NCBI GenBank assembly: GCA_034509755.1
Contig: CM067539.1
Coordinates: 23,894,501-23,958,500, forward strand
Source: Anisodus tanguticus
Taxonomy: Eukaryota > Streptophyta > Magnoliopsida > Solanales > Solanaceae
DNA length: 64,000 nucleotides
Reading direction: 5' to 3'
Shown here: piece after piece, positions 25,001-36,948 of the stretch
How the letters are laid out: every line of letters starts with the position of its first letter
Numbering within the stretch: position 1 is the stretch's first letter
Position numbers and translations under genes: made by a program
Notes under the pieces: model-generated
The model's input: only the letters and a program-made list of their open reading frames with translations
Told to the model about the DNA's origin: nothing
The model's database searches: none

Positions 25001-25207
25001 TATTAGCAAATATTCTCCGAATATTCACCGTATATTTTGTAATTATGATAGATGTATATTTAAGGTAACTTAGGATTCTAATTGTATTAGGAATCAACCA
25101 TTTAAGGTAAGTTAGGATTCGTATCATATTAGGAATCAACCTTTGTACAACTATATATATTGTGAATAATGAAAGGAATCTCGAAGGTAAAATTATTCTA
25201 TCTTACA
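25001..25207 (+). repeat. 3' LTR of the 20331-25207 copia element
   Basis: 207 bp, directly after the polypurine tract TGAGGGGGAG and directly before the gtatt duplication. Confidence 0.9.
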
Positions 25208-26488
25208 GTATTGACATTTGATCATTTCCACAATTCTACAACTATCAATATGTTGTCGCGAGGGGAGTGGATTACGTTTGGTCAATATGTGAATAGTATT
25301 TATGTAAGCAAGATTGAAGAATGTATTTTATTGCAAATACATAACACATATCTTGTATAACTTTGTTTCATAAATGAATATACATAATATGAAGAGGTAA
25401 TATCAGTTTGGTTGTACTACTTCATCTTTCAGTAATCCTTCTAAACTATTGAAACGACTATGAAATTATCTTCTCAGTGCTGAATGCTTTTGGTATTTTT
25501 GATTGTGCAAATAACACAAACAATGCTATCAAGTCTAGTATTTATACATGCATCCCTTAAATTAAAGAAAATGATGGCGGTGGATGAAGGGCATAAGATG
25601 AGCAACATCATAATACCACTTTATGAATAGATGTTTTTTCGTCTCACTATATTAGGAGAATTTTAAGTGGATAATCTATTTTTAAGTCTTAATTATAATT
25701 ATTTAGGGTACATACACTTAATTATAAAATGAAATATTACTATCAATTATAGCAAAATAATAGAAAAATAAGGGATTAAGGTAATCTTTTTCATTTTCTC
25801 TCCCTCTTTCTATTTTTCACCACATACAAATTTGTAAACTTCATCAAAAACATTATTAACAGCCATTAAAAAGTTTTGAAGCTTTTAGAATTTAAACGTT
25901 TACTAGACTCATACATTACCTAAAACATCATACATATGTTTTAGTTATTTAGTGATGTCCTTGTTTCAAAATGGACTTCCAAAATAGAACTAAAAGTTTG
26001 ACATCCCAATATAACTTTAGATAACAAATAAGTTAGACGATTTTAGTATTGAACCATATAGGAGATAAATATGTCAGTTCATATTCAGTTAAAGGAAAGA
26101 AAGGTCAAATTTGTCCTACTATCATTTGAAATTAAGTAATTTTATCCGTGTTAAATCATTTGTCTAATATTACTCCACTGTTAGGTCACTTTTACCATTA
26201 ACCTTGAATAGAGCTTAAAATTAAATGTAATTACAAATCACATTTAAAAATTATGAGTAAATTTAGACTTTTTTTTAGAGAATTTGGACATGTAAAGTCC
26301 ATCTATTTCACGCTAAAACTTCATTAATGATAATGCTGATATAAAACAATTTGGTAACGAAATATGTATAAATGAATGAAAAGTACAATAAAGGGCAAAA
26401 TTGAGCAATTTCAAAAGTATAAGATTAAATATTAGACTTCTTCAATAATATGCAAAAAGAGGAGAAGAAGTAAAATACTTAGATAAAG
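25208..26488. other. Intergenic DNA with an old repeat
   Basis: No gene recognised. About 26070-26420 resembles text at about 35300-35500 and around 40840-40980 plus 45106-45180 (shared phrases such as TTGAAATTAAGTAATTTTAT, TTTGGACATGTAAAGTCC and AACTTCATTAATG). I take it as a diverged dispersed repeat of unknown class. Confidence 0.45.
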
Positions 26489-27280
26489 GGGGTTCGGTAT
26501 GGAAGATTTTTTTTTTCTTTCATATTCGTTTGCTTATAATTTTAAAAATTATTTTATTTTGGAAAATAAGTTCTTTAAAAACGAAGAAAATAACTTTCTT
26601 AACGAAAGTAAGAAAATAAATTTCACAAACCATCCCACCACCCACCACACCAAACTCCCAACCACTCTCACCACCCGATGCACCAACCCCCGCCACACCA
26701 CCCTCCACCAATCCACCCCGCCATCACCCAACTCAACCCCCCTCTGTGACCCCCACCCCCTACTTCTATTTTTACTTTATATATTTTATTTTATTTTTAT
26801 AAAAAATTTGGTGTGAGTTGGGTGGTGGAATGGAGTTGTGGTTGAAAGGGGGTAAATAGCGATGGCTATTCATTTAAGTCTTCGGTAGCACCATTAGATC
26901 TTCAACAAGGTGAAAATTCTCGTATTTCGTATGTACATATTTCTGTAGTTCTGATGAGTAGGGACGGGATGAGGGTAAGAAAAAGTTTTCCATTTTTTAT
27001 AAAAAAAATTATAAAAGTAAAGTAAAAGAGAGTTGGGTGGGGGTGGGGGTGGGGGGTGGGGGGTGGGGGGGGAGAGTTGGGTGGAGCAGTGGTTTTGTGG
27101 AGTTGGGGTGGTTAGTAGTGTAGTAGAGTAACGGCGGGTGAAGATAAATGTGTTTGAGGGTGGTGATTGGTGAGGTGAGGGGTGTGGTCTGAGATGGTGA
27201 TGAGGCTAGTGGGGCTTGAGTGAGATTTTCTGAAAAGTGTTTTGTATTAATCAAATTTTCCGCTAATCAACCGAACATGA
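26489..27280. repeat. Foldback-like repeat with complementary C-rich and G-rich arms
   Basis: The left side has a C-rich arm of CCACC/CACCC motifs (26624-26755). The right side has a G-rich arm of GGGTGGGG motifs (27033-27200). Outer ends include GGTTCGGTATGG at about 26490 and AACCGAACATG at about 27270, roughly complementary. It could form a long imperfect hairpin. It lies immediately upstream of the methyltransferase gene. No coding content beyond low-complexity open frames. Confidence 0.5.
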
Positions 27281-27318
27281 AAAAATAAATAGAAAGTACA
27301 ACTATTTTTCAAGAATGA

Positions 27319-30300
27319 CGAGAGATAACATACAGTGTCATTTGGAGTCGCCGGAATAGTTGCCGGAATGGAGCGAGCTGGTTTGAAACCCTCAACACCG
27401 TAACCTCACCTCTCCATTTCCGACTAAAATCTTCATTCTTCCGTCCATTTTTCTCACCCAAAGTTGTGCACAATCTCCATTCCCCTCTCTTATCTTCCTC
27501 TTCACGTTTATCTCCACTCCGTTCTATATGTATGTTTATTCCTCAACATTTTTTTCTTTCTTATTTGAGTTAATCAAAAAAAAATTATGTACTTGATGGA
27601 TTTTCGTTTGCAGGTATAAGAAGTGATGCTAATGGTTTGCCTAATGGAGTTGGGGGTGCAGTAGCTCATAATAAACTCCTACAAGTGGTGTTAGTTTCTC
27701 CTCAGGTAGTGAACAAATATTATCCACTTTTGTTGTGTTTCTCTGTTAGCTTTTGATGTGAAATGAAATAGTTTTAGGAACGGAAAAGGGTCAAAATGCT
27801 CTATAACATGTTGGAAATAACTTAAAATTTCTCCCCTTCGACCTATTGGACCATAATTGTCCTTAATGTGAATATTAAGCTTAAAATTGCCCTTAACGTT
27901 AGTTATGGTCTAGTAGGGGGAAGGAGGGCAATTTTAAGCCATTTTCAGTATTAAAAAAAGGGCAGCTCGGTGCACCCGCTATGTGCGGAGTCCGGGGAAG
28001 GCCGGACCACAAGGGTCTATTGTATGCAGTCTTACCCTACATTTCTGCAAGAGTTTGTTTCCACGGCTTGAATCCGTGACCTAGAAAACCATTTCCAATA
28101 TGTTAAGTGAAAAATAACTAGAAAAAGAAGAGGGATGTGTCATAGGTAAGGTAAGAAAGTATTAGTAGCAGGTATAATTGGAATTGGGATCTTACACTTT
28201 CTTTTTCATAACCTATGAAACGGTTAAGGTTCTTGACAAGCAACTATTAAGTAGTTGGATATACCCCTCATAGTGAAATTTGAACTTAAAATGAATTGGG
28301 TTTGTGACCTGGGGTATGTTCCTATCAAGCCAATCAGATTGCTTACTTTTGCAATGTGGATTAGGCATTTCTTGATTTCTGTATGAGTTGGACTCCTGCA
28401 ATATACAATCGATAATAAGTGTCTTGTTCATAGAACTTCATACTAGAAGTAACTATAGTATAATCACAATGTAATACATAGTTTTAGTGAGTGTCTCATT
28501 CTGTTTTAGTGTCTCACTTCAAACACACACACACACACACATTGAAGCCGAAGTATATTCTTTTGAGTAAACCTGAGGCTAAAATATTTAGGTGCTGCAA
28601 CCTTAAGTATCCTAGTTTAGTTTACTTGAGCTGCTTAGTTGGTTGGCTGCTTTTGCAACTCTTAACATGTCAAGGATATAAGGGACTGCAACAGGTTATA
28701 GATTATTTATATCATATAATTATGGGTTGATACTGATCTAATGGCTCGCTTTTTGGATTTAATCTAGCTCGAAAATTATCGCTTGAACGTATATTAGGAT
28801 TTTTGCTTAATTCTACAGGGCTGTGGGATTGCAGTACTCGATTACAATTTTTTGTTTTAAAGCTAAGACATGTCTACTTTATTTCCTCTTTTTTGTTTAA
28901 GTTTGGACTTTTCTTCAATCTGTCAGATTCCTTTGCTTTTGTTTTTACCAGAGGTGAAATATGTTGCTGTCTGTAGTCTTAAAATGAAAAAATGTGTGGT
29001 CTTGGTAAAACTTTAGAAGCATGCAAGTGCTCCAGCCTTCTGGAGCTGTAAACTGCGTCTCGTAGAAAAAACTATAATAGTTGTTCCACATAGTTTTATT
29101 TTTCTTTTGCAAGATCAAGCCTTGTACTGTAGGAAAGTAACATCATTTTCTCATTTACTGTACTAAATAGTATGTTCAGTGAGGGCGGCAGGGCTCAGGT
29201 TTTCTTTTGCGCTGTTTGTTGCCAGCTTCTTGGACAAATTTTCTTCTGTGTGGTATTTGAACTGGATAAAATGACAAAAACAGGTAGGAGTCTGGCAGAA
29301 GCATAGGACTGTTCAGTGTCCAAGCCTGTTATCCTGACTTCACAACTTTTACGTTTAATCCATCTTGAGAAACTTGCAATTTCTTTCCCCTAACTTAACA
29401 AATTAAGGAAATTTCTCTCTTCCCCCTTGGCCCGCCGCCGATAGGTAATGAAGTTATTTTTCTAACTTAATGAGTTTGCAAAAAAGTTCTTTTAATTAAA
29501 AGGTCTTGATGGCCAGTGCTTTGCTATAGTTTGAGGTTGGACAGTTTCCATCAGCTTGGTTCAGCAGGAGATACATGTATTTTTGTCTGCAATTTGTTAG
29601 TGTAATGAAGTTAAATAGGTGAACCATACAGTGTTATCATTCTATGCTATAGGATATTTACATTTCCTCTTTGATGGTGTGTTTATTACTTTACTTCATC
29701 TTCATAAGCGGGGAAACTAACGATCACATAAATAATAGAACACATATTTTGGATTGCAAAACAACTTAAATGGTTCCATCTCTTCTATTTCCCCGTATTG
29801 ATAGATACCGGGAAACACTGGAAGCCTAGCAAGAACTTGTGCAGCATCAGCTGTTGGACTGCACCTAGTTGAAGTATCTATACATATTTATTAGTTTAAT
29901 ATTTCTTTGTAATATTATTACATGGTGCTAGAATAGCTGTTACTTCTGACCAGGAAAATCTAGGGGTGGCCGGCGGGGCGGGCCGGGACCAATCCCGGCG
30001 GGACGGGGGAGGGTCGGGACGCGGGCTCCGGCGGACCTTGCGGGCCGCGAAGAGGTCCTGCCGGAAGGGGGCCGGGATTTGGTGGAACGGGTCGGGTCGC
30101 GACATACGGAGGATTTTTTTAAAAAAAAAATTGAATTTCCAACACTTAAATTGACATTTACACCTACCTTACCACGAAATTTCGACATTGAAATCTATTG
30201 TATATTGTGAGATCTTTACTAAAGAAAAGGGAAAATTAGAAACCGATTTGAGGGAAAACACAAATTGATTGGGAAAACGGACATTTTCCTAAAAATTGGC

Positions 30301-33239
30301 GGCGCCAAACCGCCTCACGGCAGTTTGACCGGCCACGTCTCGAAAAAAATACGCAAAATCAAAATTTTTTTTTGGGTAAAACGGATATCCGAGCGTAGAG
30401 TTATGACCCTTTAAAGTTGCACCAATTTACAACTACTTTCTCTCCCTACATTTTATGTCAATGCTTCCGTGATATGTTAATTAAGTTCATGCCGCATTCG
30501 ACTTCCATAAAAGCTTCATAGATTGGCTTCAATCTAGCCACTCAAAGACAAGTGTACCATTAAATGCCAATAAGGCTTCATAAATCGGCGTTCATAACAC
30601 ATCTCAATATGATTATTGCATGGTGTTATGTAAACAATTCTTACGTGCTATTCAAGTTTCCCGAGTCCTCGTAAGCTCTACGAACAATTATTTACATTAT
30701 ATAAATGATAGCAATACTGAAGTCAATAATTTAACTCAATAGAATTGACAAGTTCACTATTCACAATTTACAGCTCCGAGAAAATGAGGTATTTATAGAT
30801 ATACTAACTTAGGGGGCTTAAAAATAAATATTAAGGGGGTAAGGAGGATTTGTGGGGGGGAGGGGGGGAATATTAAGGGGGATCGGGGACAGGACGAGCC
30901 CAGGTCCCGTCCCGGTTTCGAGTCCCGACACCGTCAATTTTTTTAGGGGGATCGGGCCCACCCGGCCCACTGGCCACCCTTAGTAAAATCTACTTGGCTC
31001 CTATTACTGGTGACATCAAGACTTGTATTCTTAATTTTCTTTGCTTCTGCAGCCATTAGGATTTCCAATTGATAATACAAAGTTGATGCGCGCTGGACTT
31101 GATTATTGGCCGTATCCTTTTAGCAGTTCACTAGTTGTGAACTTTCATAATGTCTTTGATCTAGGAGCGTGTTCCTGTGCAATGTACTAATATCTGAAGT
31201 TCTTCATAATCTTTTTGTGCTTGTTTTTCTTACTAAATGTTATGAAACTGCAGAATATCATCTAGTTATTTTAGATTTTTTTAGTTTTTTTGGGGATCTC
31301 TTGGTGTGTTTCCTGACTTTCCAGATCTTATGACATATTTATTTGATATAGTTGGAGAGTTATGAATAGCTTCTCAGCACCCATAGCTTTATTCAATGTT
31401 TGTCCTGTTTTGCTGCATTCGTCATTTCTTTGGTTAGTCATGTTTTCAAATGTCAGTATTTCAATTTTTTTTTTTGAAACTGGTAACTAAGTATTTCAAA
31501 TTTTAGAGTTCTCTATAGTACTTGTGTCTGTGGATCTCTATATTGTATTGGCGATTTTCATAAGTTTTTCAACTGTTTAACTCTTCGCAACAGATATGTT
31601 GTCAAAGTGCATCGGTCCTGGGATGAATTCCGCGAGTATTTCAGGGGACAGGTCTCTTTTTACCTCATTCATATAGCTTCAAAACATTCAGATAACATTG
31701 ACTAAATTCCTTCTTTTTACGTTTCTTCAGGCTGGGGAAAAGAGGCTGTTGGCATTTACAAAGAGAGGAACAACTACACATTCAGTAAGTCTAGATGCTT
31801 TTTCTACTCATATAGTTCTCTCAGTTTTTAACCTTGGGAAACTTTTAGCAAAATGAGACCAATTTATTCTGTCTTGAATGGAAGAAAACATAGAAATGTT
31901 CATTTTTCTGTCACCGTAAAATGTATAATGTTGGAAGGAGGTAGACCTACAATCATTTGAAGGAAGTTGTCTCGAAGGACCTACAATTTCTTGGGATCCA
32001 TGCAGACTGAGCGAAAGATGAGGCACAATGGAAGAAAAAGATCTACTTAGGAGATATCTATTAGCTGAGAAGATATTTTAGTCATGTTAGCACCTTTATG
32101 TCCTATGCTTTCAAGGACTTTAGCTTTTCAGAAATTTATACATCAGTAGAAAATATAAAGAACTTCTAGTACTTTTTATTTTATTTTTATTTTATATAAT
32201 ATTGGCCTGAGGTGAATTTAAATAGAGTAATATGGTAAGTGAGGATTCATATAGCCATCCCCACCTGAGGCGTAGTAGTAGTTGCTGTCAAATATTTTCC
32301 TCTAGTTTGTCTGAGATAGGCCATAAAGTACTTGGCTGCAAGAATTATTTAAACTAAATTAATTTAAGGCTGAGTTGAAAATCTTTCTGGTGAGTCCCTA
32401 CAGGTTTTCTGATAAACCACCTGTTTCTGTCGCCAATAGTTCGGTCTCTTTCATGTTCTAAGAATTTCAAATGATTTTGAGCACCTCAATTCAGTTGCTT
32501 TCAGCTTTCCTTTTCCCTTACAGTTTTATTCTTGTATTTTTCATTGTGACGCCAACAACTTTGGAATTGAGTTGTAGTTGATTGATTGGTGAGCGTTTTA
32601 CCAGGACCTACTTTAGCTATTGCTGATCTTTCCATACAAAAAATTGGTAGACTTCTGAGGTTGGAGAGGTAGGAAGTGGAAGGCACATAGGAAAATAATT
32701 TCTAATAGAATTTGTTTCAAATAGATGGAGAGAAAGGAGCAAAATTTATGTATTCATTTTGCTCCCTTGTACTGCATTTGAAAACTGTAATGAACATGGC
32801 TGGCTAAATTGGAATTCTTCTTGGCTCCACAAATATTTTTATTGACAAGCCGAACATTTTCCTCTAGTTTCCATCACAGTTCTTTCCAAGCATTGTTGCT
32901 TTATTAATGAAACATACCATGCTAATCAAAGGGGAACCATGCCCGTCCAATCCCTTTCATGATATAAGCCGGATTAATACAAGCAAATCCTTATAATGTA
33001 AATTTGGTGTAACTCTAGTATTATTGATGCAGGACTTCTCCTACAAAAAGGGCGATTGGCTTGTATTTGGCTCAGAAACTAAAGGGTTACCACCTGAAGC
33101 CCTGGTTGATTGCAAGAGTGAATCTCTTGGAGGAGGAACTTTACGGATTCCCATGGTTGAAACATATGTTAGGTGCTTGAATTTATCAGTAAGTGTTGGT
33201 ATTGCTGTATACGAAGCTTCTCGACAAAAAAAACTATGA
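27319..33239 (+). CDS. tRNA 2'-O-methyltransferase-like protein (SPOUT, TrmL/YibK type)
   Basis: Seven exons with GT-AG introns and consistent phases: 27319-27529 (start uncertain), 27614-27705, 29805-29873, 31053-31111, 31594-31651, 31731-31784 and 33033-33239 (TGA). Family motifs in order: LLQVVLVSPQ plus IPGNTGSLARTCAASAVGLH (motif 1), LGFPID and AGLDYWPYVVVKVH-like text (here YVVKVHRSWDEF), DWLVFGSETKGLPPEAL (motif 2), and RIPMVETYVRCLNLSVSVGI (motif 3, the SAM-binding trefoil knot). Family members methylate ribose at tRNA wobble position 34 using S-adenosylmethionine. Exon 1 reads Ser/Arg/Phe-rich (HFRLKSSFFRPFFSPKVVHN), like an organelle transit peptide, so plastid or mitochondrial action is plausible. 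Its frame is open from the TGA at 27316 but has no ATG; the ATG at 27368 is out of frame. Introns carry an Au SINE and a hAT insertion. Confidence 0.85.
27780..27958. repeat. Hairpin MITE-like repeat in intron 2 of the methyltransferase gene
   Basis: CTCCCCTTCGACCTATTGG and ACCATAATTGTCCTTAA on the left match, inverted, TTAGTTATGGTCTAGTAGGG and GGAAGGAG on the right. The termini and duplication are not resolved. Confidence 0.5.
27961..28082 (+). mobile_element. Au SINE, 3'-truncated
   Basis: It matches the Au SINE consensus as I remember it: GGCAGCTCGGTGCACCCGCT, GGAGTCCGGGGAAGGCCGGA, CCACAAGGGTCTATTG, TTTCTGCAAGAG, then box B-like GGCTTGAATCCGTGACCT. The usual 3' third after the GTGACCT motif is absent. 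Located in intron 2 of the methyltransferase gene. Confidence 0.8.
29961..30982 (-). mobile_element. Non-autonomous hAT element with GC-rich ends (intron 3)
   Basis: 1022 bp. The termini TAGGGGTGGCCGG (left) and GGCCCACTGGCCACCCTTA (right) are inverted. Flanking 8-mers ggaaaatc (29953-29960) and gtaaaatc (30983-30990) differ at one base, the 8-bp duplication typical of hAT. Both end regions are rich in GGGTCGGG/CCCGACCC-type repeats, as in the copies at 54995 and 57687. Between them is unrelated-looking AT-rich DNA and the shared subterminal text GAGGTATTTATAGAT...AATATTAAGGGG. No transposase. It sits 87 bp after the donor of exon 3 of the methyltransferase gene. Confidence 0.85.
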
Positions 33240-33703
33240 ACAACTTCAGTGTCCACCTGACACTTGTATGGATACTGAAACATCATTTGTTACTGAATAT
33301 ATTTTTGTTTAACTTCTTCGCATTTACACTTCTAGGAATCATGTTATTTGTCTTACCCAATGAAGCAGCAAACAAGAAAAATTTAGCATATCTAGATCTT
33401 AAGGTGTTTAATCTTAGTTATTGAGTTCTCACTCATCTTGTGTTGCCATTTTCTGCACTTACAATGTCTTTCTGGACGTTTCTGTGTTATACTGGGTCTC
33501 TTTTTTCAATTCCCTAATGCAGAACAATATATTCTCTCTTTAGTGCTCGCTTGTGGGAGAGAAATTAAGACATTGGTTTGAGTAAAACATAAACGAATTG
33601 AGCAACTTTATTGACGAGATTTTCGGTGAAAGTTGAGATGGGCTGAAGCTTTAACATAGATTAGGGAGCTTTCTGGCTTGGTTTGATTTCTAACGAGTGA
33701 AAA

Positions 33704-33900
33704 ACTTTGGCTTTTTTTTTTTTTGATAGAATCCATCCACCCAGGCTTCACCTCCCGTGGTGGTGGGGGGTTTGGCCTGGACCCCTATACCTTGTGTATT
33801 TATTACAAGGGGATGCCAAAGGGAGGGGAGAATCATACTGTTCCATAGACAGTAGGTAGCTGGGATAAACAAAAGAGGCTACCACTTACACATGTTGGCC
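33704..33900 (-). repeat. Poly(A)-tailed retroelement 3' end (minus strand)
   Basis: A run of about 14 T at 33711-33724 (poly-A on the minus strand) is followed by GATAGAATCCATCCACCC and a GGTGGTGGGGGG segment. This is the shape of a minus-strand LINE or SINE tail. The family is not identified. It lies downstream of the methyltransferase stop codon. Confidence 0.4.
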
Positions 33901-34560
33901 AAAGCCTTAAGGTTAGATTGTACAAGGTACATTCAGTTTCAAAGGAGTTATTCTTGTCATCTGCCTGTTTCAGTAAGAGGATTCATCGACTAGGGGGGAT
34001 TGGCTAGAGATCGTATATCTTAGTATTACAAACTAAATTTAAATGTACTTTGATCAAGTTGTAGACTTTGGAGATTCCATTGTCTCTTTTGTGACATGTC
34101 CCATTTCATTCTGGAAAAAACGACAAGAATAGAAATAGGAAGACATAGGACTCCATCTCAACACTATCAATAAGAGTTTGCCAGTTCCCACTTTATTGAG
34201 TAGAATCGAAACACTCGTCATACATAGCCCAAGTCCACTAGCTGCAATCTCTTTTAAGTTAATCAAGTAAAAATACTTCTAAGTTCTAAATTTCTAATAC
34301 ATTGGCTAAAAGACATGAAAAGACAGGGTCAAGAGATATCAGAGGAACAACAGAAGGAAAAATATTATGATTTTGGTTGCCACTGGGTGTTTGATATCCT
34401 CTTTGAGATAGGACTAATTCGGATTCGTGCCTGAAAGTCCCACTTTGAGTAAAACACTTCTACTCAAGGTGATTTCATCCTCAAGATTTGAACTTGAAAT
34501 CTCTAATTAAGGGATGTATTTTCAGGTTTTTCCAGCTCTTATTGGATTAGGTAACCAATA

Positions 34561-34786
34561 CTCCTTCTTTCCCAATTTATATGACACATTTTTTTTTAGT
34601 CATTTCCAAAAAGAATGACACGTTTCTTTATTTGTCAATAATTTAACTTAAAATTTACCTTTTACGCTTAATGAGATAATTTATAATCACATAAATGTCT
34701 TTAGTTTATTTTAGATCAAAAAATTCAAAAGTCTTCCTTTATTTCTTAAACTGTCAGTTAAATTATTATCATATGGATAGAGTGAA
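34561..34786. mobile_element. Stowaway-like MITE
   Basis: The left end reads TA then CTCCTTCTTTCCCAATTTAT, a version of the common Solanaceae Stowaway terminus (CTCCCTCCGTCCC type from memory). The body has typical ATGACACATTTTTTTT and TTTATTTTAGATCAAAAAAT text. The right terminus is degraded. Confidence 0.55.
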
Positions 34787-35623
34787 TATTAATATAGTAA
34801 CGCACTGTATAAAAGGTGAGGACTGAAAGTGACTAAACAGGAGCCGTACGAAAAGACCACTTTGGCATCGTCATGTATGGCTTTTTGACACTTGCATGTG
34901 AGGGCAATAAGCTATTTCTATCAGACAACACAGTTCCATGTTCTCTTCAATAGTGAAAGCACCATTCATAATCCCAAATGTGATGTGTTTGGTCTAAAAA
35001 ATCGCATTATTTGCACACAATGAAAATGATTGGAAATAAAATGGTTGTATATATAATTTTATCATCAACATTTCAATCCTTTTTCTCCGCTCCTTCCATT
35101 TCTTTCTAAATCCATTCATCCAAAATTACAGTCACTTTTCTCTCCTCTTTCCCTTTAATTTCTTTTAAGTTCATCCAAATGGAATATTGTTTACTCTCTA
35201 AATCAATATATAGGATCACGTGGCCATATTATCCAGTGCATTAACAACAGACATCATGATTTGTCCACTGACTTTTCTATTGTCTCTAGTCTAAAATTTT
35301 CAAAGGTTGGGGAAATGTTCAAATTTGTCGTTGTACTAATCGAAATTGCTTAATTTTTCCCTTAGTTATACTTTTGTCCATTCATACCTTTGTTGTTAGC
35401 GAACTTTTTCGTATTTACTCTTGCTTTTAATGGACTTCCAACATGAAATAAATGGACTCTACGTGTCCAAAATTTTCAAGAAAAAAGTTCAAAATTTACC
35501 CCTTAACTTGTATTATGATTTAAGAATATCATCAAGTTGGAGAAGGAAGAAACGAGACTTTTATTTAAGATTAGAACCGGCTATGCTTTGTGAATCACTA
35601 TACTAGTATACTTATATATGCAG

Positions 35624-35970
35624 TGCTAAACAAGGCAATATACCCGTGATATACACCTAATATACAAGAATGTATATCACGGGTATTTATGGACAAAGGC
35701 CAACACGGAAGCCCAGCAAAGGCCGAGATATCGGAGCCCATCACGGGATTGGTATCTTGTACCAATCTTGTATATATGGTATATATATTTGATGTATATT
35801 GTAGTGTATTTGTTACCTAAATTAGGATTATACACTTACCATAATTGTATAGTTAGAATTATGGTAGAATGAGGTTTTAGGAATAGAATAGGAATAGGAT
35901 TCTCCTATTTTGTAACTTGTATAAATACCTATTCAATTAATGAAAATAATCAAGGGGATTATTTCTTTCA
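35624..35970 (+). repeat. 5' LTR of the 35624-40807 copia element
   Basis: 347 bp. A perfect 16-bp inverted repeat (35640-35655 with 35671-35686) lies 16 bp inside the left end, in U3. The 3' end TTTCATTAAT-type text and ATTATTTCTTTCA closely match the LTR end of the 607-1952 element. Confidence 0.92.
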
Positions 35971-36134
35971 TGGTATCAAGAGAGTAGGTCTAACAAAAAA
36001 AAATCTCTCCTAAATTTTGTGTCCTTCTCGGCCGAAACCCCCCCCCCCCCTCGGGTTTCTTTTCCAAAATTCGTCTTCCGCTCTCAAAATCTCTTACTAT
36101 TCCCAAATTTCCCCTCCTTCGTTGTTCTTTCAAT

Positions 36135-36948
36135 ATGTCTAAGAACAATTATCATCCTGCCCTCATGGTTTCTAACGTCAAGAACAGTATCCCTATTGTA
36201 CTTGAGATGGAAAACGTCAAATATGCGACGTGGTCGGAGTTGTTTAAAATTCACGCTATCTCCCATCAAGTTATCCATCACATAATTCCTCCTGCTACAC
36301 CTCTTCCCGCGGAGGATCCTCAGTTATGGATTACTCTTGATGCTACCGTTCTCCAGTGGATCTATTCCACTATTTCGGTTGACCTTTTACAAACGATTAT
36401 TGAGCCAGATACCACGGCTATGGCTACCTGGAATAGATTGCGTGACATATTTCAAGATAACCAACATTCACGTGTCGTCACACTCGAGCAGGAATTCTCT
36501 CTCATTCGCATGGAAGAATTTTCAAACGTCTCTGCATATTGCAAGAAACTCAAGGAGTTGCCAGATTAACTCCGTAATATTGGAGCACCTGTAACAAATA
36601 ATCGTTTGGTTCTACAATTAGTTGCTGGCCTTTCGGAGGCCTATAATGGTGTTGGAACTCTCCTTCGTCAAAGCAACCCTCTTCCCGCCTTTTATCAAGC
36701 CCGCTCCATGCTTACTTTGGAAGAAGCCGGTTTGGCAAAAAAAGCGGCTACCGGAGCAAGCCCCGTCGTCATGATGGCGTCCTCCCCAAGTTCTTAGGGT
36801 TTTGTTGAGAATTCAGGCCAAAACCATACTCATGGTGGCGGCAAAAATAATCGTAAAAATAATAAAAAAAATCGCGGGGGCAAATGCGGCGGTTCCGGTG
36901 GTGGTTCCGGAGGTCAGCAAGCAGGCAGTAGGCCCCGTCCAGTGAACA
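36135..36948 (+). pseudogene. copia gag, with two internal stops
   Basis: ATG at 36135, after a leader with TTCTCGGCCGAAAC and a C-run (36038-36050). Gag text VSNVKNSIPIVLEMENVKYA and RLRDIFQDNQHSRVVTLEQE, stopped by TAA at 36567-36569, resumes in frame (LVLQLVAGLSEAYNGVG), then meets TAG at 36795-36797. A Gly/Asn/Lys-rich basic tail follows, with no CCHC knuckle. A frameshift towards protease follows between about 36900 and 36970. Confidence 0.88.

Larger units (their letters stand above)
20331..25207 (+). mobile_element. Ty1/copia retrotransposon with TA...CA LTR ends
   Basis: A 4877-bp element. The LTRs are 20331-20526 (196 bp) and 25001-25207 (207 bp); the difference is one 11-bp indel near the start. 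The target-site duplication gtatt is perfect (20326-20330 and 25208-25212), which fixes the LTR start as TATTAG, so the ends are TA...CA instead of TG...CA. Primer binding site TGGTATCAAGAGCC at 20527 (initiator tRNA-Met type) and polypurine tract TGAGGGGGAG ending at 25000. Order gag, protease, integrase, RT, RNase H. The coding region has stops, frameshifts and changed active-site residues, so it is not autonomous. Confidence 0.93.

Noticed and set aside
26499..26816. Pro/Thr/His-rich small protein
   Set aside because: Encoded by the C-rich arm of a foldback-like repeat; low complexity and no start context.
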